A stretch of 64,000 bases of DNA from Streptosporangium roseum DSM 43021 (GTDB lineage: Bacteria > Actinomycetota > Actinomycetes > Streptosporangiales > Streptosporangiaceae). The stretch lies in the NCBI RefSeq assembly GCF_000024865.1, contig NC_013595.1, positions 2,294,001-2,358,000 on the forward strand, read 5' to 3'. A model generated the notes under the pieces. The model ran no database searches and was not told the DNA's origin. It was given only the letters and a program-made list of their open reading frames with translations. Each line of letters begins with the position of its first letter. The stretch's first letter is position 1. The position numbers were made by a program, and so were the translations under genes. Of this stretch, positions 27,510 through 36,226 are shown piece after piece.

Positions 27510-27953
27510 ATGAGCAAGAAGATGATCGCTGTGCTCCTCGGAGCGAGCTTGACCGCCGGGGTGCTCGGGCTGGGCGCCGGCGGTGCGTTCGCCGGTGACA
27601 AGGCCGGCGCGACCGGCACGCCCGGAACGACCGGCGCGATCACAACCGAGGCGGCTGCGCCGCGGCCGCCGAAGGGCGCCAGGGCGGTCGTCCAGGTCAG
27701 CCCCAACCCCACCGTCAAGCGAGGCGAAGAGGTGACGATCACCGGCCACTGCGGCGGAGGTAAGAAGCTCAACGCCGTGCTCAGCGGATTCAGCGGCAGG
27801 CCGGTGTTGAAGAACATCCGCATCATCGACGACAACCCGGACGGATTCGTGGCGAAGGCGACCCTCTCCCGTGAGATCGGCAACGGCGTCGGTCCCGTTT
27901 TCGTCGACTGCGGCGGCGAGGCGGGCGTGACCCTCCTGGTCACCCACGTCTGA
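27510..27953 (+). CDS. Exported protein with Ala/Thr-rich linker and small C-terminal domain
   Basis: The 147-residue protein has a Sec signal peptide (MSKKMIAVLLGASLTAGVLG, cut after AFA near residue 29). It is followed by a low-complexity TGTPGTTGAITTEAAAPRPP linker and a ~85-residue domain with two Cys (GHCGGGK, VDCGGEAG) that may form a disulfide in an Ig-like beta fold (VVQVSPNPTVKRGEEVTITG). GAAGGAG precedes the ATG. I do not recognise a named family. The CRP-like site upstream suggests control by cyclic AMP or nutrition. Confidence 0.75.
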   Translation: MSKKMIAVLLGASLTAGVLGLGAGGAFAGDKAGATGTPGTTGAITTEAAAPRPPKGARAVVQVSPNPTVKRGEEVTITGHCGGGKKLNAVLSGFSGRPVLKNIRIIDDNPDGFVAKATLSREIGNGVGPVFVDCGGEAGVTLLVTHV

Positions 27954-28066
27954 TCCGAGCCTTCCTTCACGGGCTCGTTAGTGCCGCGTTAGTGCCGTGT
28001 TCCTGAATGGCCTCCCGCGTAGCTGGTGAGGCCTTCGCGAACCGGAGTCTCGCTCGTTCGTGAGCG

Positions 28067-28399
28067 CTACCACGCGGCGTGATCGCACCAGCTCGAGCCG
28101 TACCAGGTGTCCGCGGTGTCACCGTCCGACCCGCCGTCATTGTCGGCATACCACTCCCACAGCCACCACCCCGTGGAGTACCACTGGTAGCTTCCGACGT
28201 AGTGTTTACCGGTGTTGTGGGAGTGACCGAGCGCCTGCTGCTTGGGGTCTCCGCCGGGGCTGGCGTTGATGTAGATCGTGTTCACCATGCACCGGACGTC
28301 CGCGTGCGCCGCTGTGGTCCCGCCCGTGACGACCATGGCCCCTGCCAGGGAAACGGCCGCGGCGCCGAGGGCACCCCATCGCTGGAGATTTCTTTTCAT
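28067..28399 (-). CDS. Small secreted Trp/Tyr-rich protein
   Basis: The 110-residue protein starts MKRNLQRWGALGAAAVSLAG, a Sec signal peptide with likely cleavage after AHA near residue 35. The mature part has two Cys (VRCMVN, SSWCDHAAW) and an aromatic, Asp/Gly-rich centre (YQWYSTGWWLWEWYADNDGG). I do not recognise the family. The ATG at 28399 is chosen over an upstream start because the signal peptide begins there; the ribosome site AGGGCAGGG is close to the ATG. It converges with the exported protein ending at 27953. Confidence 0.7.
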   Translation of the reverse strand: MKRNLQRWGALGAAAVSLAGAMVVTGGTTAAHADVRCMVNTIYINASPGGDPKQQALGHSHNTGKHYVGSYQWYSTGWWLWEWYADNDGGSDGDTADTWYGSSWCDHAAW

Positions 28400-28869
28400 T
28401 CCCTGCCCTGTACTGAGAATCCTTTGGAATTTACGGCGTCGGACCCGTTCGGCGGATCCGACGTGCTCAGTATGTTTGCGGCCGATCATGGGAGTCGTTA
28501 GCAGAGCGCGCAGTGTTCCTTGTCAGCGGGCGCACACACGGCGACTCGCAACCGTCCGGTCACCGTCTCACAGTCACCGTGCGGCGAATCGGGGGTGTAC
28601 CCCTCAGCCGTTTCGCGGCCGGTCATCGCGGGTGGAGGGCTGTGGAGGGTTATGGCCGTAGGCAGCGGCGGTGACGGTCGCGGTGGGCACGGAGCCGACC
28701 CGCCTCTTACGCCACCGGCTTGTGTGCCGCCTTTGACGAACGCAGTATTGGCAGGCCCGATGGTCCCAAGGCTCCGGCGAGTCATGGAGCGGTCCGCCGG
28801 TGACCGTCCTCGTCGGCGCGGCTGCCGGGGCCGGACAAGACGGGGGCCGTGCGGTCGGAGACGTGCCCG
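28400..28869. other. Long intergenic region, no gene supported
   Basis: No frame here has good composition, a ribosome site or recognisable similarity. A GTCGGA/TCCGAC inverted repeat near 28440 lies in the likely promoter zone of the secreted protein at 28399. Confidence 0.4.
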
Positions 28870-29517
28870 TCACGCCGGCGGGGAGGCCTCGGCCGGGGCC
28901 AGTGCCCGGTCCAGGGCGTCGAAGGAACGGTTCAGCAGGGCGATGTGGTCGTCTATGACGTCATCGAAGCGTTCGCCGGCGAGGATCCGCCGGGCGGTGA
29001 TGATGTAGGTCGTGCGGTAGGCCGAGACGGCCAGCCCCGCCGCCACCCGGGGCCACGGATCGCCGGGACCGGCCCTCGAGGCCTCGGCGAACAGCACGCC
29101 GAGCAGGTTCTCCAGCCCGTCCACCAGCTCCCTGGCCCGTGCCTGCAGCGACGGGGAGTCCAGGATGACCTGCCAGAAGAACTGGTAGCCGTCGCCGATC
29201 CCCCCGAGGGGGTGACGCCGCTCCAGGAGGTCCAGCAGCAGACGGCGCAGCGCGGCCGGCGGCTCCTCGCCCTCGGGGCGTTCCCGGACCGCCTGGGTGA
29301 TCAGCTCGGCGGCCTCGGGGAACCGGTCGAGGAAGAGGTCCTCCTTCCGGGGGAAGTAGTTGAAGACCGTCTTCGTCGAGACGCCGGCCGCCTCGGCCAC
29401 CTCGGCCACCGTGACGTTGTCGAACCCGTGCCTCATGAAGAGGCCTGAGGCCACATCTGAGATCAGTTTGCGGGTCTGCAGCTTCTTCCGCTCGCGGAGT
29501 CCAGGCTCGTTGCTCAC
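28870..29517 (-). CDS. TetR-family transcriptional regulator
   Basis: The 215-residue protein has an N-terminal TetR helix-turn-helix (RKLISDVASGLFMRHGFDNV, VAEVAEAAGVSTKTVFNYFP, about 15-62) followed by an all-helical ligand domain with the DGYQFFWQVILDSP helix. The GTG start is six bases after TATAGT on the minus strand, so it is leaderless. It is divergent from a FAD monooxygenase; the AT-rich 78-base gap with a 9-bp inverted repeat is the natural operator. Likely a repressor of that monooxygenase, released by its aromatic substrate. Confidence 0.9.
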   Translation of the reverse strand: MSNEPGLRERKKLQTRKLISDVASGLFMRHGFDNVTVAEVAEAAGVSTKTVFNYFPRKEDLFLDRFPEAAELITQAVRERPEGEEPPAALRRLLLDLLERRHPLGGIGDGYQFFWQVILDSPSLQARARELVDGLENLLGVLFAEASRAGPGDPWPRVAAGLAVSAYRTTYIITARRILAGERFDDVIDDHIALLNRSFDALDRALAPAEASPPA

Positions 29518-29523
29518 AAAATT

Positions 29524-29562
29524 ACTATAGTTGATAAAAATTTATAGCTGGAGTAAATTTTT
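29524..29562. promoter_or_regulatory. AT-rich divergent promoter with TetR-type inverted repeat
   Basis: AAAAATTTA (29536-29544) and TAAATTTTT (29554-29562) are perfect 9-bp arms around a 9-bp spacer. The minus-strand TATAGT (29524-29529) is the tetR -10. The block is strikingly AT-rich for this genome. Confidence 0.6.
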
Positions 29563-29595
29563 AGTGACAGTAGATATTTCATCAGGGGGTGTGGC

Positions 29596-31164
29596 ATGTC
29601 GTACGACGTCGACGTGATCGTGGCCGGGGGCGGTCCCGTGGGGTTGATGCTGGCCTGCGAGCTGCGGCTCGGTGGCGCCTCGGTCGTGGTGCTGGAACGG
29701 CTGACCGAGGTGGACCCCACCATCAAGGCCGGGTCGCTGAACACGCCCAGCGTGGAGGCGCTCTACCGGCGCGGCCTGCTGCCCGGCCTTCAGAAGGCCC
29801 AGGAGGAGAACCTGGAGCGGTTCGCCGCGTTCATGCGGCAGCGGCTCCCGGAGGGGGAGCCCGCCAAGGCGCCGCCGAGGTTCGCCGGTCACTTCGCGGG
29901 GATCACGCTCAGTGCCGACCGGCTCGACCCGTCCGACCCCGACCTGAACGGACACGGCCCCGCCGATCTGGTCGGCATGGTCGGTCAGCAGCAGCTTGAG
30001 GTCCTCCTCGCCGAGCGCGCCGCCGATCTGGGAGTCGACGTGCGCCGGGGCGTGGAGCTGACCGGTTTCGAGGCCGACGGCGACGGGGTGACCGTCGCGA
30101 CGGGCGAGGGGCCGCTCCGGGGGCGCTGGCTGGTCGGCTGCGACGGGGGCAGGAGCGCGGTCCGCAAGCTCGCCGGCTTCGACTTCCCCGGCACCGGCCC
30201 GGAGATCACCGCCCATCAGGCCATGGTGGAGATGGAGGGCGCCGAGGCGCTGGGGGCGGGCTGGCACGCCACCCCCACCGGCGTCTACGCGCACGGCCCG
30301 ATGCCCGGCCGCATCCTCACTGTGGAGTTCGGTGGTACCCCCGTCGGCCGGGACACCCCCGTCACCGCCGACGAACTGCAGGCGTCGATCAGGAACGTCA
30401 GCGGGGCCGACGTCGTCGTGACCGGCGTCAAGACCGCGACCCGGTTCACCGACAACGCCCGCCAGGCGACCACCTACCGGCTCGGGCGGGTGCTGCTGGC
30501 CGGTGACGCCGCCCACGTCCACTCGCCCTTCGGCGGACAGGGCCTGAACCTCGGTCTCGGGGACGCGGTGAACCTCGGCTGGAAGCTCGCCGCCACCGTG
30601 CGGGGGTGGGCGCCGGAAGGGCTGCTGGACACCTACACCGCCGAACGCCACCCGATCGGCGCCTGGGTGCTGGACTGGACGCGCGCCCAGATCGCGCTGA
30701 TGCGCCCCGACCCCCACGCCAGAGCGCTGCGCGAGGTGGTGACCCAGCTGACGGAGACCGTCGCCGGGACCACCCACTTCGTCAAGAAGATCTCCGGGGT
30801 CTGGCAGCACTACGACCTTCCCGGCGACCACCCGCTGGTCGGCGGCAGCGCGCCGGATCTCGAACTGGCCGACGGGTCCAGGCTCGCCGACCACCTGCAC
30901 GGGGGCGGGGCGCTGCTGCTGGACCCGGCCGGAGAGCTACGGGTCCTGGTGTCCGGCTACGACGACCGGTTGAGGGTGGTCGCCGAGCCCGTCCCCGGAC
31001 GGGCCGGGCTGGCGGGACTGCTCGTGCGGCCCGACGGCGTCGTCGCCTGGGCCGCCGACACCGGCCAGGTGGACCCCGGCGCGCTGGAGGCGGCCCTGTC
31101 CGCATGGCTCGGCGCGCCCGCCGTGGCGGGCGCCGGTGCGCGAGCGGCGCGGGCGTCGGCCTGA
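29596..31164 (+). CDS. FAD-dependent aromatic monooxygenase (PheA/RdmE-like)
   Basis: The 522-residue flavoprotein hydroxylases class A has the dinucleotide site VIVAGGGPVGLMLACELRLG (residues 7-26), the DG motif VGCDGGRSAVRK (about 181) and the GD motif LLAGDAAHVHSPFGGQGLN (about 301). A thioredoxin-like C-terminal domain (about 410-520) is typical of aromatic hydroxylases such as RdmE and PgaE and of rifampicin monooxygenase. It would use NADPH and oxygen to hydroxylate a phenolic or polyketide substrate, or inactivate a drug; the choice cannot be made from sequence. A GGGGG run precedes the ATG. The divergent TetR probably controls it. Confidence 0.87.
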   Translation: MSYDVDVIVAGGGPVGLMLACELRLGGASVVVLERLTEVDPTIKAGSLNTPSVEALYRRGLLPGLQKAQEENLERFAAFMRQRLPEGEPAKAPPRFAGHFAGITLSADRLDPSDPDLNGHGPADLVGMVGQQQLEVLLAERAADLGVDVRRGVELTGFEADGDGVTVATGEGPLRGRWLVGCDGGRSAVRKLAGFDFPGTGPEITAHQAMVEMEGAEALGAGWHATPTGVYAHGPMPGRILTVEFGGTPVGRDTPVTADELQASIRNVSGADVVVTGVKTATRFTDNARQATTYRLGRVLLAGDAAHVHSPFGGQGLNLGLGDAVNLGWKLAATVRGWAPEGLLDTYTAERHPIGAWVLDWTRAQIALMRPDPHARALREVVTQLTETVAGTTHFVKKISGVWQHYDLPGDHPLVGGSAPDLELADGSRLADHLHGGGALLLDPAGELRVLVSGYDDRLRVVAEPVPGRAGLAGLLVRPDGVVAWAADTGQVDPGALEAALSAWLGAPAVAGAGARAARASA

Positions 31165-31227
31165 GCGTCTCCCGGAGACTGCGAAGAAGCCGGTCCGGGC
31201 CCCGGGACCGGGGCCCGTCCGGGCCGT

Positions 31228-31953
31228 TCAGGGTTGCAGGGAGTGGGCGTAGACCAGGCGGAAGCGGTCGCCGGGGATGACGATGTCGCTGGTCTCGACC
31301 GGGCGGTCGCCGGCCCAGTGGGTGCGCTCCACATGCAGGACGTGGACGCCCGCGGGGAGGGCGAGGGTGTCGCTCTCGGCGGGCTGGGGGACGCGGGTGT
31401 AGACCTGCTCCACTATTTCGGTGACCTTGACGCCGAGGGCGGACAGCCGGGCGACCAGGCCGCGGGGGCTCTCCTCGGTCGGAGACTCGCCGAACTCGGC
31501 GGGCTCGTAGGAGGTGGCGAGCTGGACCGGCCTGCCGTCGCCCCGGAAGACGTAGTGGGTGCGGGTCACCGGAGCGGAGTCGTCCAGGCGCAGGCGCTGG
31601 GCGATGTCCGGGGTGGCCTCGGCGGGCTCGGTCCGCCAGTCCCAGGTGGCGCGGGTGCCCTGCGACTGGACGTCGGCGCCGAAGGGGGCGTGGTGGTCGT
31701 GGAAGCGCCAGCGGTGCAGGGGGAGCAGCACGGGGCGGTCGCGGACGTAGTGGCCCGAGCCGACGCGGCCGACGATCAGGCCCTCGGCGGCGAGCACCCG
31801 CAGCGCGTGGCGGGCCGCGGTCTCGCCCACGCCGTACTTGCGGGTGAGCTGGGCGCGGGAGGGGATCGACGCGCCGGGGGGAAGGGTGCCGTCGACGATC
31901 TGGCGGCGGATATCGGCGACGACGCGCAGGTAGACAGGATCGGAGGTTGCCAC
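31228..31953 (-). CDS. GntR/HutC-family regulator (UTRA domain)
   Basis: The 241-residue protein joins a GntR winged helix (YLRVVADIRRQIVDGTLPPG, IPSRAQLTRKYGVGETAARH, about 7-70) to a UTRA ligand domain (about 90-235, with RTHYVFRGDGRPVQLATSY and the terminal strand DRFRLVYAHSL). HutC-type regulators sense sugars, histidine breakdown products or similar. The GTG start has AGGGATGG upstream. No metabolic gene lies next to it on the same strand; the FAD monooxygenase converges on it. A 12-bp palindrome TTGGAGCTCCAA sits 77 bp upstream. Confidence 0.87.
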   Translation of the reverse strand: MATSDPVYLRVVADIRRQIVDGTLPPGASIPSRAQLTRKYGVGETAARHALRVLAAEGLIVGRVGSGHYVRDRPVLLPLHRWRFHDHHAPFGADVQSQGTRATWDWRTEPAEATPDIAQRLRLDDSAPVTRTHYVFRGDGRPVQLATSYEPAEFGESPTEESPRGLVARLSALGVKVTEIVEQVYTRVPQPAESDTLALPAGVHVLHVERTHWAGDRPVETSDIVIPGDRFRLVYAHSLQP

Positions 31954-32029
31954 GTGTCCATCCCTGGGTTCGACAGGCGTCGTCCCATCCTGTCGTATTC
32001 GATGGACAACTCAGGGTAATGGCAGCAAT

Positions 32030-32041
32030 TTGGAGCTCCAA
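32030..32041. promoter_or_regulatory. Palindrome TTGGAGCTCCAA upstream of the HutC-type regulator
   Basis: A perfect 12-bp dyad whose layout resembles operators of UTRA-type GntR proteins (for example TGGTCTAGACCA of DasR). It is positioned for autoregulation. Confidence 0.4.
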
Positions 32042-32124
32042 CTTTGGGCCGCGCTGAAAAGTGGCTGAAAATATCTCAGAGACCGTGTAACGCCCGCGTA
32101 AGCGCCCGCGATTCAACGGTAGAG

Positions 32125-32168
32125 GCCGCCGATGTGTGTACCCCCGAGCACATATCGGCGGCTTCTTT
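32125..32168 (+). terminator. Rho-independent-type terminator without an upstream gene
   Basis: GCCGCCGATGTGTG (32125-32138) pairs with 32149-32162 over 14 bp (one G-U), with loop TACCCCCGAG, and is followed by TTCTTT. No plus-strand ORF precedes it, so it may end a small RNA starting in 31960-32110. Confidence 0.55.
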
Positions 32169-32442
32169 CATGTCCGGAAAATGATGATCATCTTAAAATG
32201 GACATAAATCCCCTTACTTCTTTTTTGCTCACATATGGAACATTTGTTGATCTCTGCCGCCCGGATGGCGGCCGCACCCGCCCGGAGGCGGTCCGGCGCC
32301 GCCGGGAGACGTGGCGTATCCGCCTTTAGGGCATGGATCGGGAGGTCTCAGGGGTGTTTTCACCCTTCGGTCCGAAGGTGTACCGAGGCTAGGCGGGGTG
32401 GCGGGGTCCACCGTTTGGGTGGATCCGGGTACCGTTCGGTCT
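32163..32442. promoter_or_regulatory. AT-rich leader region of dapA with dyads
   Basis: GATGATCATC is a 10-bp palindrome inside a longer ATGTCC...GGACAT inverted repeat (about 32170-32206). A T-rich tract and CACATATG follow. A hairpin CACCCTTCGGTCCGAAGGTG (32361-32380) precedes the promoter. The -10 box TACCGT (32430-32435) ends seven bases before the dapA ATG, so dapA is leaderless. Confidence 0.45.
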
Positions 32443-33369
32443 ATGGCAGCGCCAACTGGAACCTCCGACGCACCCTTCGGTCGCATGCTGACCGCCATGG
32501 TCACGCCGTTCACCGATGGCGGCGCGGTCGACTACGAGGGGGCGCAGCGCCTTGCCACCTACCTGGTGGACGAGCAGCGCAACGACGGCCTCGTCGTGAG
32601 CGGCACGACGGGTGAGTCCCCGACCACCTCCGACGACGAGAAGGAGCGCCTCCTGCGCGCCGTCGTCGAGGCGGTCGGCGACCGCGCCGCCGTCGTGGCC
32701 GGAGCGGGCAGCAACGACACCCACCACAGCGTCGGGCTGGCCCGCGCCGCCGAGCGCGCGGGGGCCCACGGCCTCCTGCTGGTGACGCCGTACTACAGCA
32801 AGCCACCGCAGGAGGGGCTCTACCGCCACTTCACCGCCGTCGCCGACGCCACCGGCCTGCCGGTCATGCTCTACGACATTCCCGGCCGCAGCGGCGTGCC
32901 GATCCAGACCGCCACCCTCGTACGGCTCGCCCGCCACGAGCGGATCGTCGCGGTGAAGGACGCCAAGGCCGACCTGTTCGCCGGGTCGCAGATCATGGCG
33001 GGCACCGACCTGGCGTTCTACTCCGGTGACGACATGCTCAACCTGCCGTGGCTCTCGGTCGGGGCCGCCGGGTGCGTCAGCGTCGTCGGGCACGTCGTCG
33101 GCGCGGAGATCGCCGCGATGATCGGGCTGTACCGCTCGGGTGACGTCTCGGGCGCGCTCGCCGTCCACCGCAGGCTGCTCCCGGTGATCTCCGGGATCAT
33201 GACGCAGGCCGGCGGCGCGATCATGGCGAAGGCGGCGCTGACCCTGGTGGGGCGATCCGCGGGACCGGCGCGACTGCCACTGGTGGAGGCCACCGAAGAG
33301 CAGGTCGCACGGCTGAGAGAAGACTTGATCGCGGGCGGCGTGAAGCTGTCCGACGGAGTTGTTTCATGA
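32443..33369 (+). CDS. dapA: 4-hydroxy-tetrahydrodipicolinate synthase
   Basis: DapA condenses pyruvate with aspartate semialdehyde in lysine and diaminopimelate synthesis, feeding peptidoglycan. The 308-residue TIM barrel shows GTTGESPT, the proton-relay Tyr in TPYYSKPPQEG, YDIPGRSG, and the Schiff-base Lys in VAVKDAK (about residue 172). The upstream open frame is ignored because TACCGT lies seven bases before the ATG at 32443 and similarity begins there. It heads the conserved dapA-RNase J-ftsK block; the RNase J gene follows after 164 bases. Confidence 0.95.
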   Translation: MAAPTGTSDAPFGRMLTAMVTPFTDGGAVDYEGAQRLATYLVDEQRNDGLVVSGTTGESPTTSDDEKERLLRAVVEAVGDRAAVVAGAGSNDTHHSVGLARAAERAGAHGLLLVTPYYSKPPQEGLYRHFTAVADATGLPVMLYDIPGRSGVPIQTATLVRLARHERIVAVKDAKADLFAGSQIMAGTDLAFYSGDDMLNLPWLSVGAAGCVSVVGHVVGAEIAAMIGLYRSGDVSGALAVHRRLLPVISGIMTQAGGAIMAKAALTLVGRSAGPARLPLVEATEEQVARLREDLIAGGVKLSDGVVS

Positions 33370-33533
33370 GAAGGAACGTCGCGACCGGTATCGGTCGCAG
33401 TGGGGAGGAACGGGAGTTTGAACAACAGAGGAAACAACGGTCCGTTGGAGACCGGAGTGCTCGGCGAGGGAGCAGTCCTGCCGTCCGGGGGATCAGCCCA
33501 CGCTTGTGAGACCTGTAAGAGAGGTGTGACCGC

Positions 33534-35219
33534 ATGAGTCACCCCCATCCCGAACTCGGGCCGCCGCCGCCGCTGCCCGAAGGCGCGCTGCGCATCGTCG
33601 CGCTGGGCGGTCTCGGTGAGATCGGCCGCAACATGGCGGTGTTCGAGTACGAAGGCCGCCTACTGATCATCGACTGCGGGGTGCTGTTCCCCGAGCCCGA
33701 TCAGCCGGGCATCGACCTGATCCTGCCCGACTTCGAATACATCCGGGACCGCCTGGACGACGTCGAGGCCGTGGTGCTGACCCATGGGCACGAGGACCAC
33801 ATCGGCGCCGTGCCGTACCTGCTGCGGGAGCGCCGCGACATCCCGGTCGTGGGGTCGAAGCTGACGCTGGCACTGATCGAGGCGAAGCTCACCGAGCACC
33901 GCATCCAACCGTCCAAGCTCGAGGTCGTCGAGGGGGAGCGGCACCAGTTCGGGCCGTTCGAGTGCGAGTTCTTCGCGGTCAACCACTCGATCCCCGACGC
34001 GCTGGCCGTCGCGGTCAGGACCCCCGCGGGCATCGTGCTGCACACCGGTGACTTCCGGATGGACCAGCTGCCCAGCGACGGGCGGCTGACCGACCTGGGC
34101 GGCTTCGCCAGGCTCGGCGCCGAGGGCGTCGACCTGCTGATGTCCGACTCGACGAACGCGGAGGTGCCGGGCTTCGTCACCAGCGAGCGGGAGATCGCGC
34201 CGGTCATCGACGAGGTGGTCCGCACCGCCCAGAAGCGCGTGATCGTGGCAAGCTTCGCCTCCCACGTCCACCGCGTCCAGCAGGTCATGGACGCCGCGCA
34301 CAAGCACGGCCGCAAGGTCGCGCTGGTCGGCCGCTCCATGGTGCGCAACATGGGCATCGCCCGTGATCTCGGCTACCTCAAGGTGCCGCCGGGCCTGATC
34401 GTCGACTCCAAGGAGATCGAGACCTGGCCGCCGGAGGACGTGGTCCTGATCTGCACCGGGTCCCAGGGCGAGCCGATGGCCGCGCTGTCGCGCATGGCCA
34501 ACCGCGACCACCCGATCAGGGTCGCCGAGGGCGACACCGTGCTGCTGGCCTCCTCGCTGGTGCCCGGCAACGAGACCTCGGTCAACAAGGTGATCAACGG
34601 GCTGGCCCGGTGGGGCGCCCGCGTGGTGCACAAGGGCAACGCGAAGGTGCACGTCTCCGGGCACGCCGCCGCGGGCGAGCTGCTCTACCTGCTCAACGTG
34701 ACCAGGCCGTCCAACTTCATGCCGGTGCACGGCGAGTGGCGGCACATGCGGGCGCACGCCAAGATCGCCGTGCTGTCCGGGGTGCCCGACGACCACATCG
34801 TGATCGCCGAGGACGGCGTCGTGGTCGACCTGCTCGACGGCCGCGCGAAGATCGTGGGAGCGATTCCCGCCGGCTACGTCTACGTGGACGGCACCTCCGT
34901 GGGCGACGTCACCGACTACGCGCTGAAGGACCGGCGGATCCTGGGCGAGGAGGGCTTCATCTCCGTCGTCCTCGTGGTCGACACCGCCAACGGCAAGCTC
35001 GCCGGCGGCCCGGAGATCCACGCCAGGGGATCGGGCATCGACCCCGACCGCCTGGAGGAGGTCATTCCCCAGATCGAGAAGGCGGTGGAGGAGCACACGG
35101 CCGACGGGGTGATGGACGTCCAGCAGATCCGCCGGGTGGTCCGCAGGACCGTCGGGCGCTGGGTGAGCGACACCTACCGCCGCCGTCCGATGATCATCCC
35201 CGTGGTGATCGAGGTCTGA
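33534..35219 (+). CDS. rnj: Ribonuclease J
   Basis: RNase J is a cytoplasmic 5'-3' exo- and endonuclease for mRNA decay and rRNA processing. The 561-residue protein has the beta-lactamase/beta-CASP layout: the zinc motif THGHEDHIGAV (about 83-90), HTGDFRMD, the beta-CASP SGHAAAGELLYLLN block, and the C-terminal domain (about 460-561). Only one RNase J gene is expected in actinobacteria. GAGAGGTGTGACCGC precedes the ATG, giving a plausible ribosome site. It follows dapA, a conserved actinobacterial pairing. Confidence 0.96.
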   Translation: MSHPHPELGPPPPLPEGALRIVALGGLGEIGRNMAVFEYEGRLLIIDCGVLFPEPDQPGIDLILPDFEYIRDRLDDVEAVVLTHGHEDHIGAVPYLLRERRDIPVVGSKLTLALIEAKLTEHRIQPSKLEVVEGERHQFGPFECEFFAVNHSIPDALAVAVRTPAGIVLHTGDFRMDQLPSDGRLTDLGGFARLGAEGVDLLMSDSTNAEVPGFVTSEREIAPVIDEVVRTAQKRVIVASFASHVHRVQQVMDAAHKHGRKVALVGRSMVRNMGIARDLGYLKVPPGLIVDSKEIETWPPEDVVLICTGSQGEPMAALSRMANRDHPIRVAEGDTVLLASSLVPGNETSVNKVINGLARWGARVVHKGNAKVHVSGHAAAGELLYLLNVTRPSNFMPVHGEWRHMRAHAKIAVLSGVPDDHIVIAEDGVVVDLLDGRAKIVGAIPAGYVYVDGTSVGDVTDYALKDRRILGEEGFISVVLVVDTANGKLAGGPEIHARGSGIDPDRLEEVIPQIEKAVEEHTADGVMDVQQIRRVVRRTVGRWVSDTYRRRPMIIPVVIEV

Positions 35220-35322
35220 CCCGCCCGCCGTACGGTGGCCCCGCCGGCCGCCGTACGGCCCGCTCCCCCCCGGCGCCGGTCGCGGATCCCCGCGAGGAAG
35301 ACGGAGGACGGGACCCTCCGTA

Positions 35323-35364
35323 CGCGGTTCACGGATGAAAGATCGATCACATCTGTGAACCGCG
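35323..35364. terminator. 15-bp inverted repeat between rnj and the IclR gene
   Basis: CGCGGTTCACGGATG (35323-35337) pairs with CATCTGTGAACCGCG (35350-35364), one G-U. It may terminate rnj or serve as the IclR operator; the position suits both. Confidence 0.5.
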
Positions 35365-35467
35365 GGCGACACCTGCGAAAATCACCTCGGACGGTGTCGG
35401 CGGCGCGTGACGCGCCGGTCGCGTCGGCGCCGTGCCGGTGAGATGCCGCGACGGCGAAGGAGTCGGG

Positions 35468-36226
35468 ATGGACGCGCGGGCACCCGTCAAGTCGGCCGAT
35501 CGCACCGTCGAGCTGCTGGAGGTCCTGGCACGGGCCGAGCGCCGGCTGACCCTGGCCGAGCTCCAGCGCGAGCTCGGATACCCGAAGTCGAGCCTCTCCA
35601 TGCTGCTGCGGACCCTGGCCGGCCGGGGCTGGATCGAGAGCGACCGCGCCGGCTCCGCCTACGGCATCGGCGTCCGCGCCCTGCTCGTCGGCACCTCCTA
35701 CCTCGACCGCGACCCCGTGGTCCGGGCCGCCGCGCTCGTCCTGGAACAGATCCGCGGGGAGATCAACGAGACCGTGCACCTGGCCCGTCTGGACGGCGCC
35801 GACATGGTCTATCTCGCCAGCCGCGAGTCCCAGCACCACCTGCGCTTCACCTCGCGGGTGGGCCGCAGGCAGCCCGCCTACGCCACCGCCCTGGGCCGGG
35901 CGGTCCTGTCCGAGCGTCCCGAGGCGTCCGGGCTGATGCCCCGGACGCTGGCCCCCCTGACCCCGCACACCGTCACCGACCGCGCCCTGCTCCTGGCGGA
36001 GCTGGAGCAGACCCGGGAACGCGGCTACGCCAGCGAGCGCGAGCAGAACGTGCCGGGGCTCGGCTGCTTCGCGGTCGCCCTGCCGTACCGGCTGCCGGTG
36101 ACCGACGCGATCAGCGCCTCGGTCCCGCTGGCCCGTCTCGACGAGGCTCACCAGGAGCACATCGTCGCCACGCTGGTGCGGGCCGCCCGGCAGCTCACCG
36201 AACTGCTCCGCAACCGCGCCGTCTAG
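35468..36226 (+). CDS. IclR-family transcriptional regulator
   Basis: The 252-residue protein has an N-terminal winged helix (VKSADRTVELLEVLARAERR, LAELQRELGYPKSSLSMLLRTL, about 6-60) and the C-terminal IclR effector domain (about 80-250, with ETVHLARLDGADMVYLASRE and the GLGCFAVALPYR segment). Such proteins sense carboxylic or aromatic acids. GAAGGAG precedes the ATG at 35468. No catabolic gene is adjacent, so the target is unknown. The gene interrupts the usual rnj-ftsK adjacency, and a 22-bp tandem array starts at its stop codon. Confidence 0.9.
   Translation: MDARAPVKSADRTVELLEVLARAERRLTLAELQRELGYPKSSLSMLLRTLAGRGWIESDRAGSAYGIGVRALLVGTSYLDRDPVVRAAALVLEQIRGEINETVHLARLDGADMVYLASRESQHHLRFTSRVGRRQPAYATALGRAVLSERPEASGLMPRTLAPLTPHTVTDRALLLAELEQTRERGYASEREQNVPGLGCFAVALPYRLPVTDAISASVPLARLDEAHQEHIVATLVRAARQLTELLRNRAV

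Noticed and set aside
32125..32168. 6C-type actinobacterial structured RNA
   Set aside because: Only one hairpin has a C-rich loop, with five C residues; the 6C motif needs two such hairpins.
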